Source: CAIOHW01 sp964432565 (lineage in GTDB: Bacteria > Bdellovibrionota > UBA1018). Taken from it: a DNA stretch of 61,126 nucleotides. The stretch covers positions 1 to 61,126 of the forward strand of contig CAYSOA010000012.1 of the NCBI GenBank assembly GCA_964432565.1, written 5' to 3'. The stretch's first letter is position 1; each line of letters begins with the position of its first letter. Shown in pieces: positions 25,451 through 35,057 of this stretch. The notes under the pieces are model-generated. The model was given only the letters and a program-made list of their open reading frames with translations, had not been told where the DNA came from and made no database searches. A program made the translations under genes and the position numbers.

Positions 25451-26049
25451 TGGAACTTGACCTCGGGAGTCTTCGTCACGCTCTCATCGACCGAAAACGT
25501 CTCACGCACCTGGGCTCCCAGCAGAAACTTCGCCGTCAGGTTCGTCGGAAAGAACCGAACCGACTTGTTGTACGCTGCAACGGTCTCAATGTATCGACGG
25601 CGCGCAACGGCGATGCGGTTTTCCGTTCCTTCGAGCTGGCTCTGCAGATCCCGAAAGTTCTGATTCGCCTTGAGGTCGGGGTAGTTCTCGGCAACGGCCA
25701 GCAGGCGCCCCAAAGATTGCGAGAGCGCCCCCTGGGCTTCCTGAAACTTCTTGAACGCAGCCGGATCCGAGAGCTGCGAGGCGCTCAGCGTCACCGACGT
25801 GGCCTTGGCCCTAGCCTCGACGACGCTCTGCAAGGTCTGACTTTCGTGCTTGGCGTAGCCCTTCACCGTTTCGACCAGGTTCGGAATCAGGTCGGCTCGA
25901 CGCTGATACTGATTTTGCACTTCGCTCCACGACGCCTTCACGTCTTCGTCGAGGCCCTGAATGCGGTTGTAACCGCATGACGAAAGCGCAAGCGCTACGG
26001 CGATCAGTACAAGTGAACGGAAAGTTCCAACGACAGTACGAGTGATCAT
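25447..26049 (-). CDS. lemA: LemA family lipoprotein
   Basis: 200 residues. Lipobox LSSC near residue 25, then YNRIQGLDEDVKASWSEVQNQYQRRADLIPNLV, the signature of LemA proteins, followed by a long helical coiled-coil region. LemA proteins are membrane-anchored helical bundles of uncertain role, regularly encoded with TPM proteins as here. It is the first gene of the operon. Confidence 0.93.
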   Translation of the reverse strand: MITRTVVGTFRSLVLIAVALALSSCGYNRIQGLDEDVKASWSEVQNQYQRRADLIPNLVETVKGYAKHESQTLQSVVEARAKATSVTLSASQLSDPAAFKKFQEAQGALSQSLGRLLAVAENYPDLKANQNFRDLQSQLEGTENRIAVARRRYIETVAAYNKSVRFFPTNLTAKFLLGAQVRETFSVDESVTKTPEVKFQ

Positions 26050-26111
26050 GCCCCTAGTGGTAGCAAGTTCACGATCGAAGGCAAGAGGATCGCGATCTTA
26101 ACGCGTTGGGC

Positions 26112-26134
26112 CGCCAAAAGGTACCGGATACGCC
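26112..26134. repeat. Intergenic AAAAGGT-CCGGATAC element, copy 1
   Basis: GCCAAAAGGTACCGGATACG lies between lemA and the host-attachment gene. It closely matches GGCAAAAGGTGCCGGATACC at 49892-49911 and more loosely 47638-47668. Short dispersed intergenic element or degenerate hairpin. Confidence 0.4.
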
Positions 26135-26145
26135 CTAGATACGCC

Positions 26146-26640
26146 CTATGCCGTAAGCAAGTATTCCTCGATGTGTTTCGAGAGCTGGCTCGAAGACTTC
26201 TGGTGGTACTCGCGGTCGAGGGTGGCAACGAGCACCTTGCGAGTCTGTTCGTCGAGACAGGATTTGAGGATGCCCAGAAACCCCGCCTCGGCCACAAGCA
26301 TCAATGCGCGAAACTCGTTTCGACCACGTGCTGCGCGGAGTTTGTCAGCGAGCTCGCGCGCAAAAGTCCAGGCCATCTGCTCGTGGGGAGAACGCTCATC
26401 CTCGTAGGCCGACCGTCCCCCGTGACCGACGCTCGAAAACGAGCGTCCGTGACGATCAGCGCCCAGCTCGGTGTCCTTGAGATGCCCCTCCGGGTGCTGG
26501 ATCTTCTCGATCAGCTTCAAGCCCGACTTCAGTCCAAGATAGCGAAAAATGCGGGCCTGGGACTGGCTTGCCACAACGATCCAGGTCTCTCCCACCGGCA
26601 GGTGGCTTGCCATCGGCTTGTCATCAGCGCGTGAACTCAT
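26146..26640 (-). CDS. Host-attachment (AtsA-like) family protein
   Basis: 164 residues matching the Host_attach family: TWIVVASQSQARIFRY at the N-terminus, a variable HGRSFSSVGHGGRSAYED central loop, then FARELADKLRAARGRNEFRALMLVAEAGFLGILK and a C-terminal helix. The family was named for an Agrobacterium attachment mutant; the fold resembles a peptide-release-factor-like domain, and the actual function is unknown. Transcribed separately from lemA, about 100 bases downstream of which it ends. Confidence 0.75.
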   Translation of the reverse strand: MSSRADDKPMASHLPVGETWIVVASQSQARIFRYLGLKSGLKLIEKIQHPEGHLKDTELGADRHGRSFSSVGHGGRSAYEDERSPHEQMAWTFARELADKLRAARGRNEFRALMLVAEAGFLGILKSCLDEQTRKVLVATLDREYHQKSSSQLSKHIEEYLLTA

Positions 26641-26730
26641 GGTTCAAGCGAGTTGCGTCGTTCGTGCCAGCCTCTTTCATCCCCACGCTCACTCTGCTCA
26701 ACGGCACAACCGTTGCGTGAGCCGGAGCCT

Positions 26731-26964
26731 ATGGCACAACCCCAAAAACTCGCGCTTTCAGAGATTCAGCTGCTTCAGCGCGAAATCGAGGCCCACGGCG
26801 ACTGGCTGAATTCCGAAAAGCTCGAGCGCCAGACCGAAATCGACCGACTACGCATGGAGCTTGAGGCGCTTCGACGTGCCATTGCCCGTCTGAATCCTGA
26901 CTTCGAAGCCGACTTTCGCCAGGAACTCGACCGCGTGCGCCGGAATTTCAACCCCGAGGGCTGA
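26731..26964 (+). CDS. Small coiled-coil protein
   Basis: 77 residues from ATG 26731 (an upstream extension to 26653 lacks coiled-coil character). Rich in Glu, Arg and Leu with heptad spacing (LQREIEAH, LERQTEIDRLRMELEALRRAIARLN), so probably a single coiled-coil helix. No family recognised. It precedes the Ste24-like protease gene by about 50 bases and may be cotranscribed with it. Confidence 0.55.
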   Translation: MAQPQKLALSEIQLLQREIEAHGDWLNSEKLERQTEIDRLRMELEALRRAIARLNPDFEADFRQELDRVRRNFNPEG

Positions 26965-27014
26965 GCGGTCGTTCTGCTTGGCAAGCCTCTCACTCCTCTG
27001 CGACAGTGGGATTG

Positions 27015-28217
27015 ATGAGAACCCTGGTCATTGCCATTCTGGTCGCCAACCTGCTGCTCGATCTCGTGGTCGAAACGCTGAACTTCAAGGCCTTTCCCCA
27101 AGAGGCGGAATTGGAAAAACGCCGCGCCTATCTGCGCGAAAACCTCAAGATCGGTTTTCTCGATCAGGGCGTCCAGCTTGGATTCTGGATCACTGTCTTT
27201 CATCTGCCGCTTTTGGAAACCTGGGACCTCTGGGCACGAAACTGGACATCGTCTTCGTTGTGGCAGGGCGCGCTGTGGCTGATGCTCGTTGGCTTGGTGC
27301 GCTCACTGCTCTCGCTTCCGTTTCAGGCCTACTCGACCTTCTCGATCGAAGCGCGCTACGGCTTCAATACGACGACACCAGCCACCTTCATCGGCGACCG
27401 AATCAAGGGGGCCTTGCTGGGCCTGGCCCTGGGCGCTCCACTTCTGGCGTTCGTACTGTGGATCTTTCAGGCCATGGGAGCCGACGCGTGGTGGATCAGC
27501 TGGGTGGCCATGACCGCGCTTTCACTTGTTATCGGCTATCTCGCACCCGCCATCATCCTTCCGCTCTTCAATCGATTCGAACCCCTTCCCGAGGGAGAGC
27601 TTCGCGAGAAAATCGAGAGCTACGCAAAACGAGAGAAGTTTTCGATGGGCGGCACCTTCGTCATGGACGGCTCAAAACGCTCGACCAAGCGTAATGCTTT
27701 TTTCACGGGCTTTGGCCGACTCAGAAAGCTCGTTCTTTTCGACACGCTGGTTGCAAAGCACGCCCCCGAAGAAATTCTCGCCGTCGTGGCCCATGAAATG
27801 GGCCATTTCAAGCTGGGGCACATTCCGAAGATGATCGCCATTTCGATCGTGACCCAGGGACTGATGTTCTGGGTGCTGGGTCGCTTCATCGCGGACCCGA
27901 GGGCTTCGGAGTGGGTGGCAAGCACGCTGCTGTTGACGAACCCGGGCCTCGCGGGGGCGTTTCTACTGATCAGCCTGCTCTACCTGCCGATTTCACGAGT
28001 CCTGTCGATCGCCATGCTGGCGCTTTCGCGAAAACACGAATTCGAGGCGGATGCCTACTCGAAAAAAACCTACGGGAACGCCGACGCCCTGGTCACGGCC
28101 CTGCAGTCGATGGAGCAGGACCACCTGTCGCACCCCTCACCCCACTGGTTGAAAGTCGTGTTGGAGTACTCGCACCCACCGGTGAGGCAGAGGGCTCGCG
28201 CCCTCGCGGAAAACTGA
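27015..28217 (+). CDS. M48 family metallopeptidase, Ste24/CAAX protease-like
   Basis: 400 residues from ATG 27015 (a GTG nine bases earlier is possible). Several membrane helices surround the zinc site: HEMGHFKLGH contains HExxH, and the third ligand Glu lies in FEADAYSKK. The FVMDGSKRSTKRNAFFTGFG stretch is typical of Ste24-type members, which are inner-membrane quality-control or maturation proteases. Full family length. Confidence 0.92.
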   Translation: MRTLVIAILVANLLLDLVVETLNFKAFPQEAELEKRRAYLRENLKIGFLDQGVQLGFWITVFHLPLLETWDLWARNWTSSSLWQGALWLMLVGLVRSLLSLPFQAYSTFSIEARYGFNTTTPATFIGDRIKGALLGLALGAPLLAFVLWIFQAMGADAWWISWVAMTALSLVIGYLAPAIILPLFNRFEPLPEGELREKIESYAKREKFSMGGTFVMDGSKRSTKRNAFFTGFGRLRKLVLFDTLVAKHAPEEILAVVAHEMGHFKLGHIPKMIAISIVTQGLMFWVLGRFIADPRASEWVASTLLLTNPGLAGAFLLISLLYLPISRVLSIAMLALSRKHEFEADAYSKKTYGNADALVTALQSMEQDHLSHPSPHWLKVVLEYSHPPVRQRARALAEN

Positions 28218-28238
28218 GCTCGCGCCCTCGCGGGACGC

Positions 28239-28736
28239 CTAGCGGAGACGAAATGCTGCCCGAACCTCGGGCGACCGCAGCCTGATAATGATTCCGGCGT
28301 GCACCACGACGGCCAGAACTGTGAGACCGGCGCTGGCCCAGCGCAGCGATTCAACCGAAACGCCCGGAACAGGGGCTGCCCCGCCCAGCGTTGCGATCGA
28401 CGAACTGACCATCCCCACGGTCAGGAAAAAAAGCAGGTAGATGGAAGCTGCCCGTGACCACCAGACGCGCCGCCAGAGCGCCACACCCACCACCATACCG
28501 ACGAGTGACAGGGCAAGCGTCAGTGCCCCGTTTCGAACCAGCATCTGGCTGATCTGTTCGGCTGTCAGGCCCATCCCGAAGCGCTCCTGAAAGGACTCAA
28601 CGATGAGCGGGGCCGTCTCGGGATTTTTCATGAGCGACGCCTCGGTGGCCAGTTGAAGCACCCCTGAGAAAACACCCAGCAGGCTACCGATCACCGCAAA
28701 AAAAGCGAGCCCCCCGACAAACCGCTCCGGCTTCAT
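28239..28736 (-). CDS. Four-helix membrane protein of unknown function
   Basis: 165 residues from ATG 28736. Four hydrophobic segments (FVGGLAFFAVIGSLLGVFSG, LTLALSLVGMVVGVALW, SIYLLFFLTVGMVSSSIATL, AGLTVLAVVVHAGIII). The start overlaps the upstream DUF454 gene by ATGA, so the two are co-translated. No family recognised. Confidence 0.65.
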   Translation of the reverse strand: MKPERFVGGLAFFAVIGSLLGVFSGVLQLATEASLMKNPETAPLIVESFQERFGMGLTAEQISQMLVRNGALTLALSLVGMVVGVALWRRVWWSRAASIYLLFFLTVGMVSSSIATLGGAAPVPGVSVESLRWASAGLTVLAVVVHAGIIIRLRSPEVRAAFRLR

Positions 28737-29227
28737 CGGCTCGTGACCTCTACGGTGTTGGGGGCGGAAGGCGCAGCGTCCTTTTGACGAGGCCTCGAGG
28801 GACGACTCAGCACGAAGATCGTCGTGTAAAGTCCGATCGCCAGCATGCTCACCTTGCCGTAAATCGGAATGGCGAGAAATACCGTGGTGAACCCCATGGT
28901 CACCACCATCAATCCCACGCACATGGCTTTAGCCCGAGGCCGGATCACGCCGTGCTCATTCCAGTCGCGAATCGCCTTGCCCAGATAGGGCTGATTGAGC
29001 AGCCAGGCATGCCAGCGCTCAGAACCTCTCGAAAAGCAGTAGGCCGCCAGCAGCAAAAAGGGCGTCGTGGGAAGCAACGGCAGAAAGATGCCGATGACGC
29101 CCAGAATGACGCTCGCCCATCCCGCGAGGATGAACAGGGTTTTGGAAAGGTGGCGGATCACGTTCTCGGGTTTACCATCGGGCTGCCGTCGGGGGCCAGA
29201 AAAACCTCCGGCGCTGGCCTTCGCCAA
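28733..29227 (-). CDS. YbaN/DUF454 inner-membrane protein
   Basis: Up to 164 residues. The core LGVIGIFLPLLPTTPFLLLAAYCFSRGS with P-L-L-P-T-T-P-F is the signature of DUF454 (YbaN), a small membrane protein family of unknown role. The start is uncertain: TTG 29227 gives the longest form, GTG 29161 a form that begins just before the conserved part. Divergent from hrpB. Confidence 0.82.
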   Translation of the reverse strand: MAKASAGGFSGPRRQPDGKPENVIRHLSKTLFILAGWASVILGVIGIFLPLLPTTPFLLLAAYCFSRGSERWHAWLLNQPYLGKAIRDWNEHGVIRPRAKAMCVGLMVVTMGFTTVFLAIPIYGKVSMLAIGLYTTIFVLSRPSRPRQKDAAPSAPNTVEVTSR

Positions 29228-29249
29228 TCCCTCGCGTTAGGTTTTGCTC

Positions 29250-31784
29250 ATGACTCAGGCCCGAACGCCTACTCCGCTGCCGATTGACCGGCACCTGCCG
29301 GACATCGTCGCCGCCATCGAGCGGCATCCGTCGCTGGTGCTCCAGGCCTCACCCGGATCGGGCAAAACGACGCGGGTTCCGGCCGCTCTCCTTGAGGCGC
29401 GCCTTGAAGCTCCAGAAATCTGGGTGCTCGAACCGCGACGGCTTGCCGCAAAGTGGTCAGCCCACCGCGTGGCGGAAGAACGCGGAGAAGGGGTCGGCGA
29501 GACCGTCGGCTATCAGTTTCGATTCGAAAAACGCGAGAGCCCACGCACCCGGCTTCGCTTCCTGACCGAGGGCGTCCTGCTCCGAAAACTGAAGTCGGAT
29601 CCGTTGCTTCGGCGGGTGGGCGCCGTCGTTCTGGACGAGTTTCATGAGCGCCACCTGACGACCGACCTCGCCCTGACATGCCTGCTCGACCTGCAGCGTC
29701 GGCGACGCCCCGACCTGAAGCTCGTCCTGATGTCCGCCACCCTCGATATTCAGAACCTTCAGCGGGTGCTGGGCGAGGAGGTTCCGACAATCGAGATCGA
29801 GGCTCCCCGCTTTCCAGTCGATATTCGGCACCTCAAAGAGCCCCCTTCCCGTCGACTCGACGACGAAGTGGCGCGCGCCGTTCGCGCCCTGACGCCGGAG
29901 ACCACCGGTGATTTTCTCGTCTTTCTTCCGGGAATGGGGGAAATCCTGCGAACGAAGCAGGCCCTAGAGTCGTTGCCACTGGCAGACAGGTTGGACGTCA
30001 TTCCCCTCCATGGCGAACTCGCGCGCGAAGAGCAGGACCGCGCCATGCTGCCGTCCGCGCGGCGCAAGCTCATCCTCTCGACCAATCTCGCCGAATCGTC
30101 GATCACGATCCCAGGAATCACGGCTGTCATCGATAGTGGACTGCACCGGCAGGCCAGTCACTCGCACTGGAGCGGCATTCCGGCACTACGAACGCGACCC
30201 GTCTCGAAGGCCTCGGCTATTCAGCGTGCGGGGCGAGCCGGACGCACAGCCCCGGGTATCTGCCAGCGCCTCTATACCCCGGCCGATTTTGACGGCAGAG
30301 CGCCTTTCGATACTCCTGAAATCCTTCGAGCCGACCTGGCGCAGGTGCTACTCGACTTGAAGGCCCTAGGCGTGGACGATCCACTGACGCTGCCCTGGCT
30401 CGAACTGCCGCCCCGCGCGCAGTGGGAGGCGGCAGCGAAGCTGCTCTGGCTTCTCGGAATCCTATCATCGAGCCAGCCCTCGGCTTCCTTGACGGAGATC
30501 GGCGAGGCACTTTCGTCGCTTTCCATGCATCCACGCATCGCCCGCCTTCTTTTCGAAGCACGTGCGCTCGGACCAGACACCTTCTCCTCGGCGCTGACAC
30601 TGGCGGCCTGCCTGTCCGAGGGCGAACTTCCTTCGCGGCACCCTCTCGATGATGCCGCGATCCTTGCGGGTCGGCTTCCGCCCGGATTCTCGCTGCGTCG
30701 GGCGTCCGACCAATGGGCGCGCGAGTTCGATTCGCTCAAGGGACAACGCTCATCGAGTGAGGTGACACCGACCCAGTCGCTTCGGGATCGCCTCGCCCGG
30801 GCTCTACTGCGAGCCTTTCCGGATCGCGTCGTGCGCACGCTGCAGGGCGGAGCCCTTGCCGAGAGCGCGCTTTCGGGGTCGCTCGAGATTCATCCCGAAT
30901 TGCGTTCCGAGCTCCACGAAAAAAAGGAATTTGCCATTGCCCTCGAAGCGCAGGAGCGCCAACTGCTTCGCCCAGGAGAGAAACGCAAGCTGCCGATCAT
31001 CGAGAGCTGGGCGCCGTTTCGAGAAGACTGGCTTCTGGATCTCGATCCCAGCCTCGTCGAGGAAGTTGAGAGCGCTGCCTGGGATTCGGCGCGCGAGCGG
31101 GTGAAATGGATTTCGGAGCTTCGCTATGGAGCACTCGTCCTGTCGCGAGACGAGCGCGAGCCGCGAAACGAAGCCGAGTGGCGTGCGGCCGAAACACTGC
31201 TGCTCAAGCAGGCCTGGAGATTGGAGATTCCGGATCTGGAGATCACCCAGCCCCGGGCCCTTGAATTCGTGCACCAGCTCAGAAACCAGGGACAGGGCGA
31301 ACTGGCCGATCTCGGCGAGTCGCTCTTTGCACGGCTGATTCTCGTTCGCGAGAACGGACTTTTCACCGGGGCTCTTCCGCTTTTATCGGAGCTTTTTGCG
31401 AGTGCTCTTTCCGGAAAACTTTCCCTGCGACAGCTTTCGGAGATGGACTGGGAATCCGAACTCGCGCGCTCCCTGGCCGAACTTCGTCCAGAGCTTCGCC
31501 TCGACGAATGGACGCCCCTGCACGTTCAGTTGACCGCCCGCCGGGCCCGCATCCACTATCGCCTGGGGCATGAGCCCTGGGTCGAATCCCGGCTGCAGGA
31601 CTTTATCGGCCTCAAGCAGGGCCCCCGAATTCTGGCCGGCCGCGTGCCGCTGACCCTGCACCTTCTGGCCCCCAATCACCGCGCCGTACAGGTCACCAAG
31701 GATCTTGCGGGCTTTTGGGAGCGCGCCTACCCCGAGATCCGCCAGCAGCTCATGCGGCGCTACCCACGCCATCAATGGCCTTGA
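29250..31784 (+). CDS. hrpB: ATP-dependent helicase HrpB
   Basis: 844 residues from ATG 29250. DEAH-type helicase: Walker A ASPGSGKTT, DEFHERH as motif II, SATLD as motif III, and a second RecA domain with QRAGRAGRT. The HA2-like region and the HrpB C-terminal domain (WP-end, YPRHQWP) follow. The length matches HrpB. The family is widespread in proteobacteria; its RNA substrate is not well defined. Confidence 0.93.
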   Translation: MTQARTPTPLPIDRHLPDIVAAIERHPSLVLQASPGSGKTTRVPAALLEARLEAPEIWVLEPRRLAAKWSAHRVAEERGEGVGETVGYQFRFEKRESPRTRLRFLTEGVLLRKLKSDPLLRRVGAVVLDEFHERHLTTDLALTCLLDLQRRRRPDLKLVLMSATLDIQNLQRVLGEEVPTIEIEAPRFPVDIRHLKEPPSRRLDDEVARAVRALTPETTGDFLVFLPGMGEILRTKQALESLPLADRLDVIPLHGELAREEQDRAMLPSARRKLILSTNLAESSITIPGITAVIDSGLHRQASHSHWSGIPALRTRPVSKASAIQRAGRAGRTAPGICQRLYTPADFDGRAPFDTPEILRADLAQVLLDLKALGVDDPLTLPWLELPPRAQWEAAAKLLWLLGILSSSQPSASLTEIGEALSSLSMHPRIARLLFEARALGPDTFSSALTLAACLSEGELPSRHPLDDAAILAGRLPPGFSLRRASDQWAREFDSLKGQRSSSEVTPTQSLRDRLARALLRAFPDRVVRTLQGGALAESALSGSLEIHPELRSELHEKKEFAIALEAQERQLLRPGEKRKLPIIESWAPFREDWLLDLDPSLVEEVESAAWDSARERVKWISELRYGALVLSRDEREPRNEAEWRAAETLLLKQAWRLEIPDLEITQPRALEFVHQLRNQGQGELADLGESLFARLILVRENGLFTGALPLLSELFASALSGKLSLRQLSEMDWESELARSLAELRPELRLDEWTPLHVQLTARRARIHYRLGHEPWVESRLQDFIGLKQGPRILAGRVPLTLHLLAPNHRAVQVTKDLAGFWERAYPEIRQQLMRRYPRHQWP

Positions 31785-31867
31785 AAAAGGCAGTTCGCCA
31801 AAAAGCTGGTATTTTCGGGCGAACCGAAATATAACGCAACGCAATAAAGCCCGAAGGAGTTTTGCCC

Positions 31868-32731
31868 ATGAACGTGCTCAGCGTGGATTACCGCTCACCC
31901 GATGCCCCGAAGCTTTTTGCCCAATCGCTTCATGAGACCGGCTTCGGGGTCCTGAAGAACCATCCCATCTCGCACGATCTGATCAACGGCACCTTCAAGG
32001 ACTGGGAAGAGTTCTTCGCTCTGCCGACCACCGAGAAGCTGAAGTACAAGTACGATCCGCAACTTCAATCGGGATACTTCCCCTTTCGCACCGAGAACGC
32101 CAAGGGCTTCTCGCAAAAGGACCTCAAGGAATTCTACCACCTTTACGTCTGGGACAAACTTCCAGAGACCGTACCGAACCGCACCTGGGAAATGTTTCAC
32201 TCGATGTCGAAGCTCGCCACCCAGCTACTGAACTGGATCGAGCAGGAAAGCCCCGAAGAAATTCGCAAGGGCTTCTCGATGCCCCTGAGCGACATGATCA
32301 TTGACAGCAAGGAAGTGCTCCTGCGTCCGCTTCACTACCCGCCCCTTCAGGGTGGAGAAGAGGAGGGTGCGATTCGCGCTGCCGCCCACGAAGACATCAA
32401 CCTGATCACCCTGCTTCCGGCCGCGACTGCGCCGGGCCTTCAGGTGAAGGACAAGAACGGTCAGTGGCTCGATGTTCCGTGCGATCCGGGTCAGATCATC
32501 ATCAACTCGGGCGACATGCTGCAGATGGCCTCAAACGGCTACTACCTCTCGACGACCCACCAGGTCGTGAATCCGATGGGTCCGGCAGCCAAGCTACCGC
32601 GCTTCTCGATGCCGCTCTTCCTGCATCCGCGCGGTGACGTGCGCCTGAGCGAGAAGCACACGGCGCGCAGCTACTTGGAAGAGCGCCTGCGCGAGATTGG
32701 CCTGCTCAAGGAAGGCCAGAGCAAGGGCTGA
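31868..32731 (+). CDS. Isopenicillin-N-synthase-like 2OG/Fe(II) oxygenase
   Basis: 287 residues from ATG 31868, which has AAGGAG ten bases upstream. An N-terminal DIOX_N-like region (TGFGVLKNHPISHDLIN) is followed by the jelly-roll core: His174 and Asp176 (HED), His231 (THQVV), and R-x-S at 245-247 (RFSMP), which binds the 2OG carboxylate. All catalytic residues are present. Substrate unknown; proteobacterial relatives are often annotated as generic oxygenases. It stands alone between hrpB and a protease gene. Confidence 0.88.
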   Translation: MNVLSVDYRSPDAPKLFAQSLHETGFGVLKNHPISHDLINGTFKDWEEFFALPTTEKLKYKYDPQLQSGYFPFRTENAKGFSQKDLKEFYHLYVWDKLPETVPNRTWEMFHSMSKLATQLLNWIEQESPEEIRKGFSMPLSDMIIDSKEVLLRPLHYPPLQGGEEEGAIRAAAHEDINLITLLPAATAPGLQVKDKNGQWLDVPCDPGQIIINSGDMLQMASNGYYLSTTHQVVNPMGPAAKLPRFSMPLFLHPRGDVRLSEKHTARSYLEERLREIGLLKEGQSKG

Positions 32732-32831
32732 AAAGTCGGGTCACAAATCTCCGCGATTTCGGCAGCTTGCCCCATAAAATGAGGGCAAATCAACGCTGGC
32801 CGATCGCCGCCCGGTAGTGTACTCGGGCCTC

Positions 32832-33794
32832 ATGAAAAAGCTGTTCGCCTCTTCTCTGATCGTGGTTTCGTTTCTCGCCTCGGCATTCCCTTCGAATGCC
32901 CGCGCAGGCGTGATCGGGCTCCACTCCGGTCCACAGCAATCTTCATGGAACTCGCTGCTGAACACGGCAGCGACCTTCTCCAAGGACTATCAGATCGGCG
33001 ATGAGTGGGGGAAAAAGCCCGTTACCGAGCAGGAATTGGCTCAGGAATCTGATGTATACGTTCGCGCGGCGACGGCAACGGCCTCTTATGGAGGCGGAAC
33101 CGCCTTTTACCTCGGAAAATTCAACGGCCGCCACCTGATGGGAACCAATCATCACGTGCAACCCTCGATGCGCTGTCGAGGGTCGGCGCGCTTTCAGGTT
33201 CTGAACAGGGCCTACCCCTGCACTGCAGTTCTCGGCCACTGGACGGCCATTGACTTCGCCCTGTTTGAAATCTCCATTCCCGCCCTGGACGAACCCCGCA
33301 TGCTGGCCGTTGGTCGCAACTTCAACTTCGATCGCCCCCTGGTGGCAGGCCAGCTTCTGCTGACGGTCGGCCACGGTGTCGCCAGCAATCCCCGTCGTCG
33401 CCTCGTTGCGAATCAGGACAGCGACTGCAAGGTCTTCTCAGACGATTTTCGCTTCATGGGCGATCCCGATGAATACAACCCCGGAGAGTACCAAGCCTGG
33501 TCTTTTGCCAATGGGTGCGATGTTTCTCACGGCGACTCGGGCTCGGCCATGGTCGATCGCCTGACCGGAGAGCCGATCGGCATCATCTGGACCGGACGCA
33601 TTCCGAAGTCGCCCGAGGCGCAAAGCTCTTCGCGCCTCGATGACTGGCTGCGTACGCAGAACGAACAGATCTGGAAGCAGCTGAGCTATGCGGTTCCGGC
33701 CTCGAAGATTCGGGAAGTGCTGAACGAAGTGCTGACCCGCGACTCCTCACTTTCGCCCGAGACTGTGGAGACGATTCGCGCGCTTCTGCAATAA
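32832..33794 (+). CDS. Secreted trypsin-like serine protease
   Basis: 320 residues from ATG 32832 with a Sec signal peptide ending ARA (residues 23-25). The catalytic triad is visible: His in TNHHV (105-109), Asp141 in AIDFALFE, and Ser236 in HGDSGSAM. There are several cysteines (114, 130, 199, 229) that could form two disulfides. Expected to act outside the cytoplasm; in a predatory or biopolymer-degrading organism it would be a plausible secreted hydrolase, but this is inference. Confidence 0.85.
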   Translation: MKKLFASSLIVVSFLASAFPSNARAGVIGLHSGPQQSSWNSLLNTAATFSKDYQIGDEWGKKPVTEQELAQESDVYVRAATATASYGGGTAFYLGKFNGRHLMGTNHHVQPSMRCRGSARFQVLNRAYPCTAVLGHWTAIDFALFEISIPALDEPRMLAVGRNFNFDRPLVAGQLLLTVGHGVASNPRRRLVANQDSDCKVFSDDFRFMGDPDEYNPGEYQAWSFANGCDVSHGDSGSAMVDRLTGEPIGIIWTGRIPKSPEAQSSSRLDDWLRTQNEQIWKQLSYAVPASKIREVLNEVLTRDSSLSPETVETIRALLQ

Positions 33795-33804
33795 TGTGAA
33801 GACC

Positions 33805-34305
33805 ATGGCGCTGACGAAACAGGCGATTCTCGACCAGCTCATTGCGCAGCTCGAAGCCGATCTCGCCGCACTGATTGCGTCGGCTCGCGAAGCGCACGAC
33901 GCCGCCACGAACGATGAGGGCCGCGCCGAAGACCAATACGACACGCGTGGACTCGAGGCATCGTATCTCGCCGGGGCACAGGCCAGGCGCGCTGCCGAGC
34001 TTCAGGAGCTGATCCAGCGCTACAGGTTGCTCGAGCCGAGAGCCTTCACTCCGACGGACTCCATCGCCATCACCGCACTCGTCGAGCTCGAGAGCCAGGG
34101 ACGACGCTCGCTGGTCTTTCTCGTCCCCACTCAGGGCGGAAACACGGTGACCCTGGACGGAAAGAGCGTTCAGATCCTGTCGAGCGGCTCGCCACTTGGC
34201 CAGGAACTCATTGGCCGCGTGCCGGCAAAGGCTGCGGAATCGGAGTTTGAAGTCGAACTATCCGGCTCGCAGGTTCGCGAGTACCGCATTCTGTCGGTGT
34301 CCTAA
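33805..34305 (+). CDS. GreA/GreB-like transcription factor homologue
   Basis: 166 residues from ATG 33805. An N-terminal helical hairpin (AREAHDAATNDEGRAEDQYDTRGLEASYL) replaces the GreA coiled coil; a C-terminal FKBP-like half ends SPLGQELIGRVPAKAAESEFEVE, similar to the SPLG(R/K)ALLG motif of GreA/GreB. The hairpin tip keeps acidic residues (NDEGRAED) as required for RNA-cleavage stimulation, but the protein belongs to the divergent Gre-like group, whose role is not settled. Convergent with the gene at 34302, overlapping it by four bases. Confidence 0.7.
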   Translation: MALTKQAILDQLIAQLEADLAALIASAREAHDAATNDEGRAEDQYDTRGLEASYLAGAQARRAAELQELIQRYRLLEPRAFTPTDSIAITALVELESQGRRSLVFLVPTQGGNTVTLDGKSVQILSSGSPLGQELIGRVPAKAAESEFEVELSGSQVREYRILSVS

Positions 34306-35057
34306 CGACTCGACGGTTTTTTCTTCGCGGGAACCGGAACCGCACTCTTCCAGCGCTTCAGCTTCAGTCGCAGCTCGGCAGGAATCGCACCCTCATAGCG
34401 ACGCTGATAAACCCTTTCGACCGTCGCTACCGCTTCGCTTCGATGCGAAGCGTTTTTCGAGTCGGGCTGTTCCAGGTAGAGCTCGAGGAATGCCTCACCC
34501 GAACCCGTGTCGGCATCCAGGGCCTTTCCTGCGACGAAGTACCACTCGGGATCGACGCTCTCGGAGAGAATCCGGCGTCGTGCCAGAAGAGCCAGCGCGA
34601 AAAGACGCGAGCTCTTTTTGGTGAGCTCCTCGATGCTGACCTCAGGCCACTTTACCGCCTCGTTCACGGCAGCAAGGGCTTCGGAGGGCGCAATCTTCTG
34701 CTCACGAGCAAGCCAGCGGGAGACTTCCGCCCTTTCGGTCGTCATCCGTTGATCGTATCGATACGTCTTCGCCTGCGCCACTCCGGCGTCGTAAACAGAT
34801 AGAAGCTCCTCAAGCGAGACACCGGATTGCTGGGCAAAGCTGTTGGTGGCGAGCCGAATTCGGGCAATGAACTCCTGGGAGCTCTTGAGGCCCAGGGTCA
34901 GTTCGCGGCGAACCTCGGGGATGACCCCCGAATAATTTCCTGCGGAATACTCCTCGACTGAACCGGCGCGTGCCTCAAATGGAAGTGCGACCAGTGACGC
35001 GGCCAACGCAATGAGCCCATGAGCGGCGCATTTCAAAGATAAACTCGAAACCCTCAT
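34302..35057 (-). CDS. Exported protein of unknown function
   Basis: 251 residues from ATG 35057, which overlaps the preceding stop codon and begins a signal peptide (GLIALAASLVALPFEARA). The mature protein is mostly helical with no motif I recognise, and ends in a basic AKKKPSSR tail. Co-translated with the lytic-transglycosylase-like gene, so a shared role in the envelope is likely. Confidence 0.65.
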   Translation of the reverse strand: MRVSSLSLKCAAHGLIALAASLVALPFEARAGSVEEYSAGNYSGVIPEVRRELTLGLKSSQEFIARIRLATNSFAQQSGVSLEELLSVYDAGVAQAKTYRYDQRMTTERAEVSRWLAREQKIAPSEALAAVNEAVKWPEVSIEELTKKSSRLFALALLARRRILSESVDPEWYFVAGKALDADTGSGEAFLELYLEQPDSKNASHRSEAVATVERVYQRRYEGAIPAELRLKLKRWKSAVPVPAKKKPSSR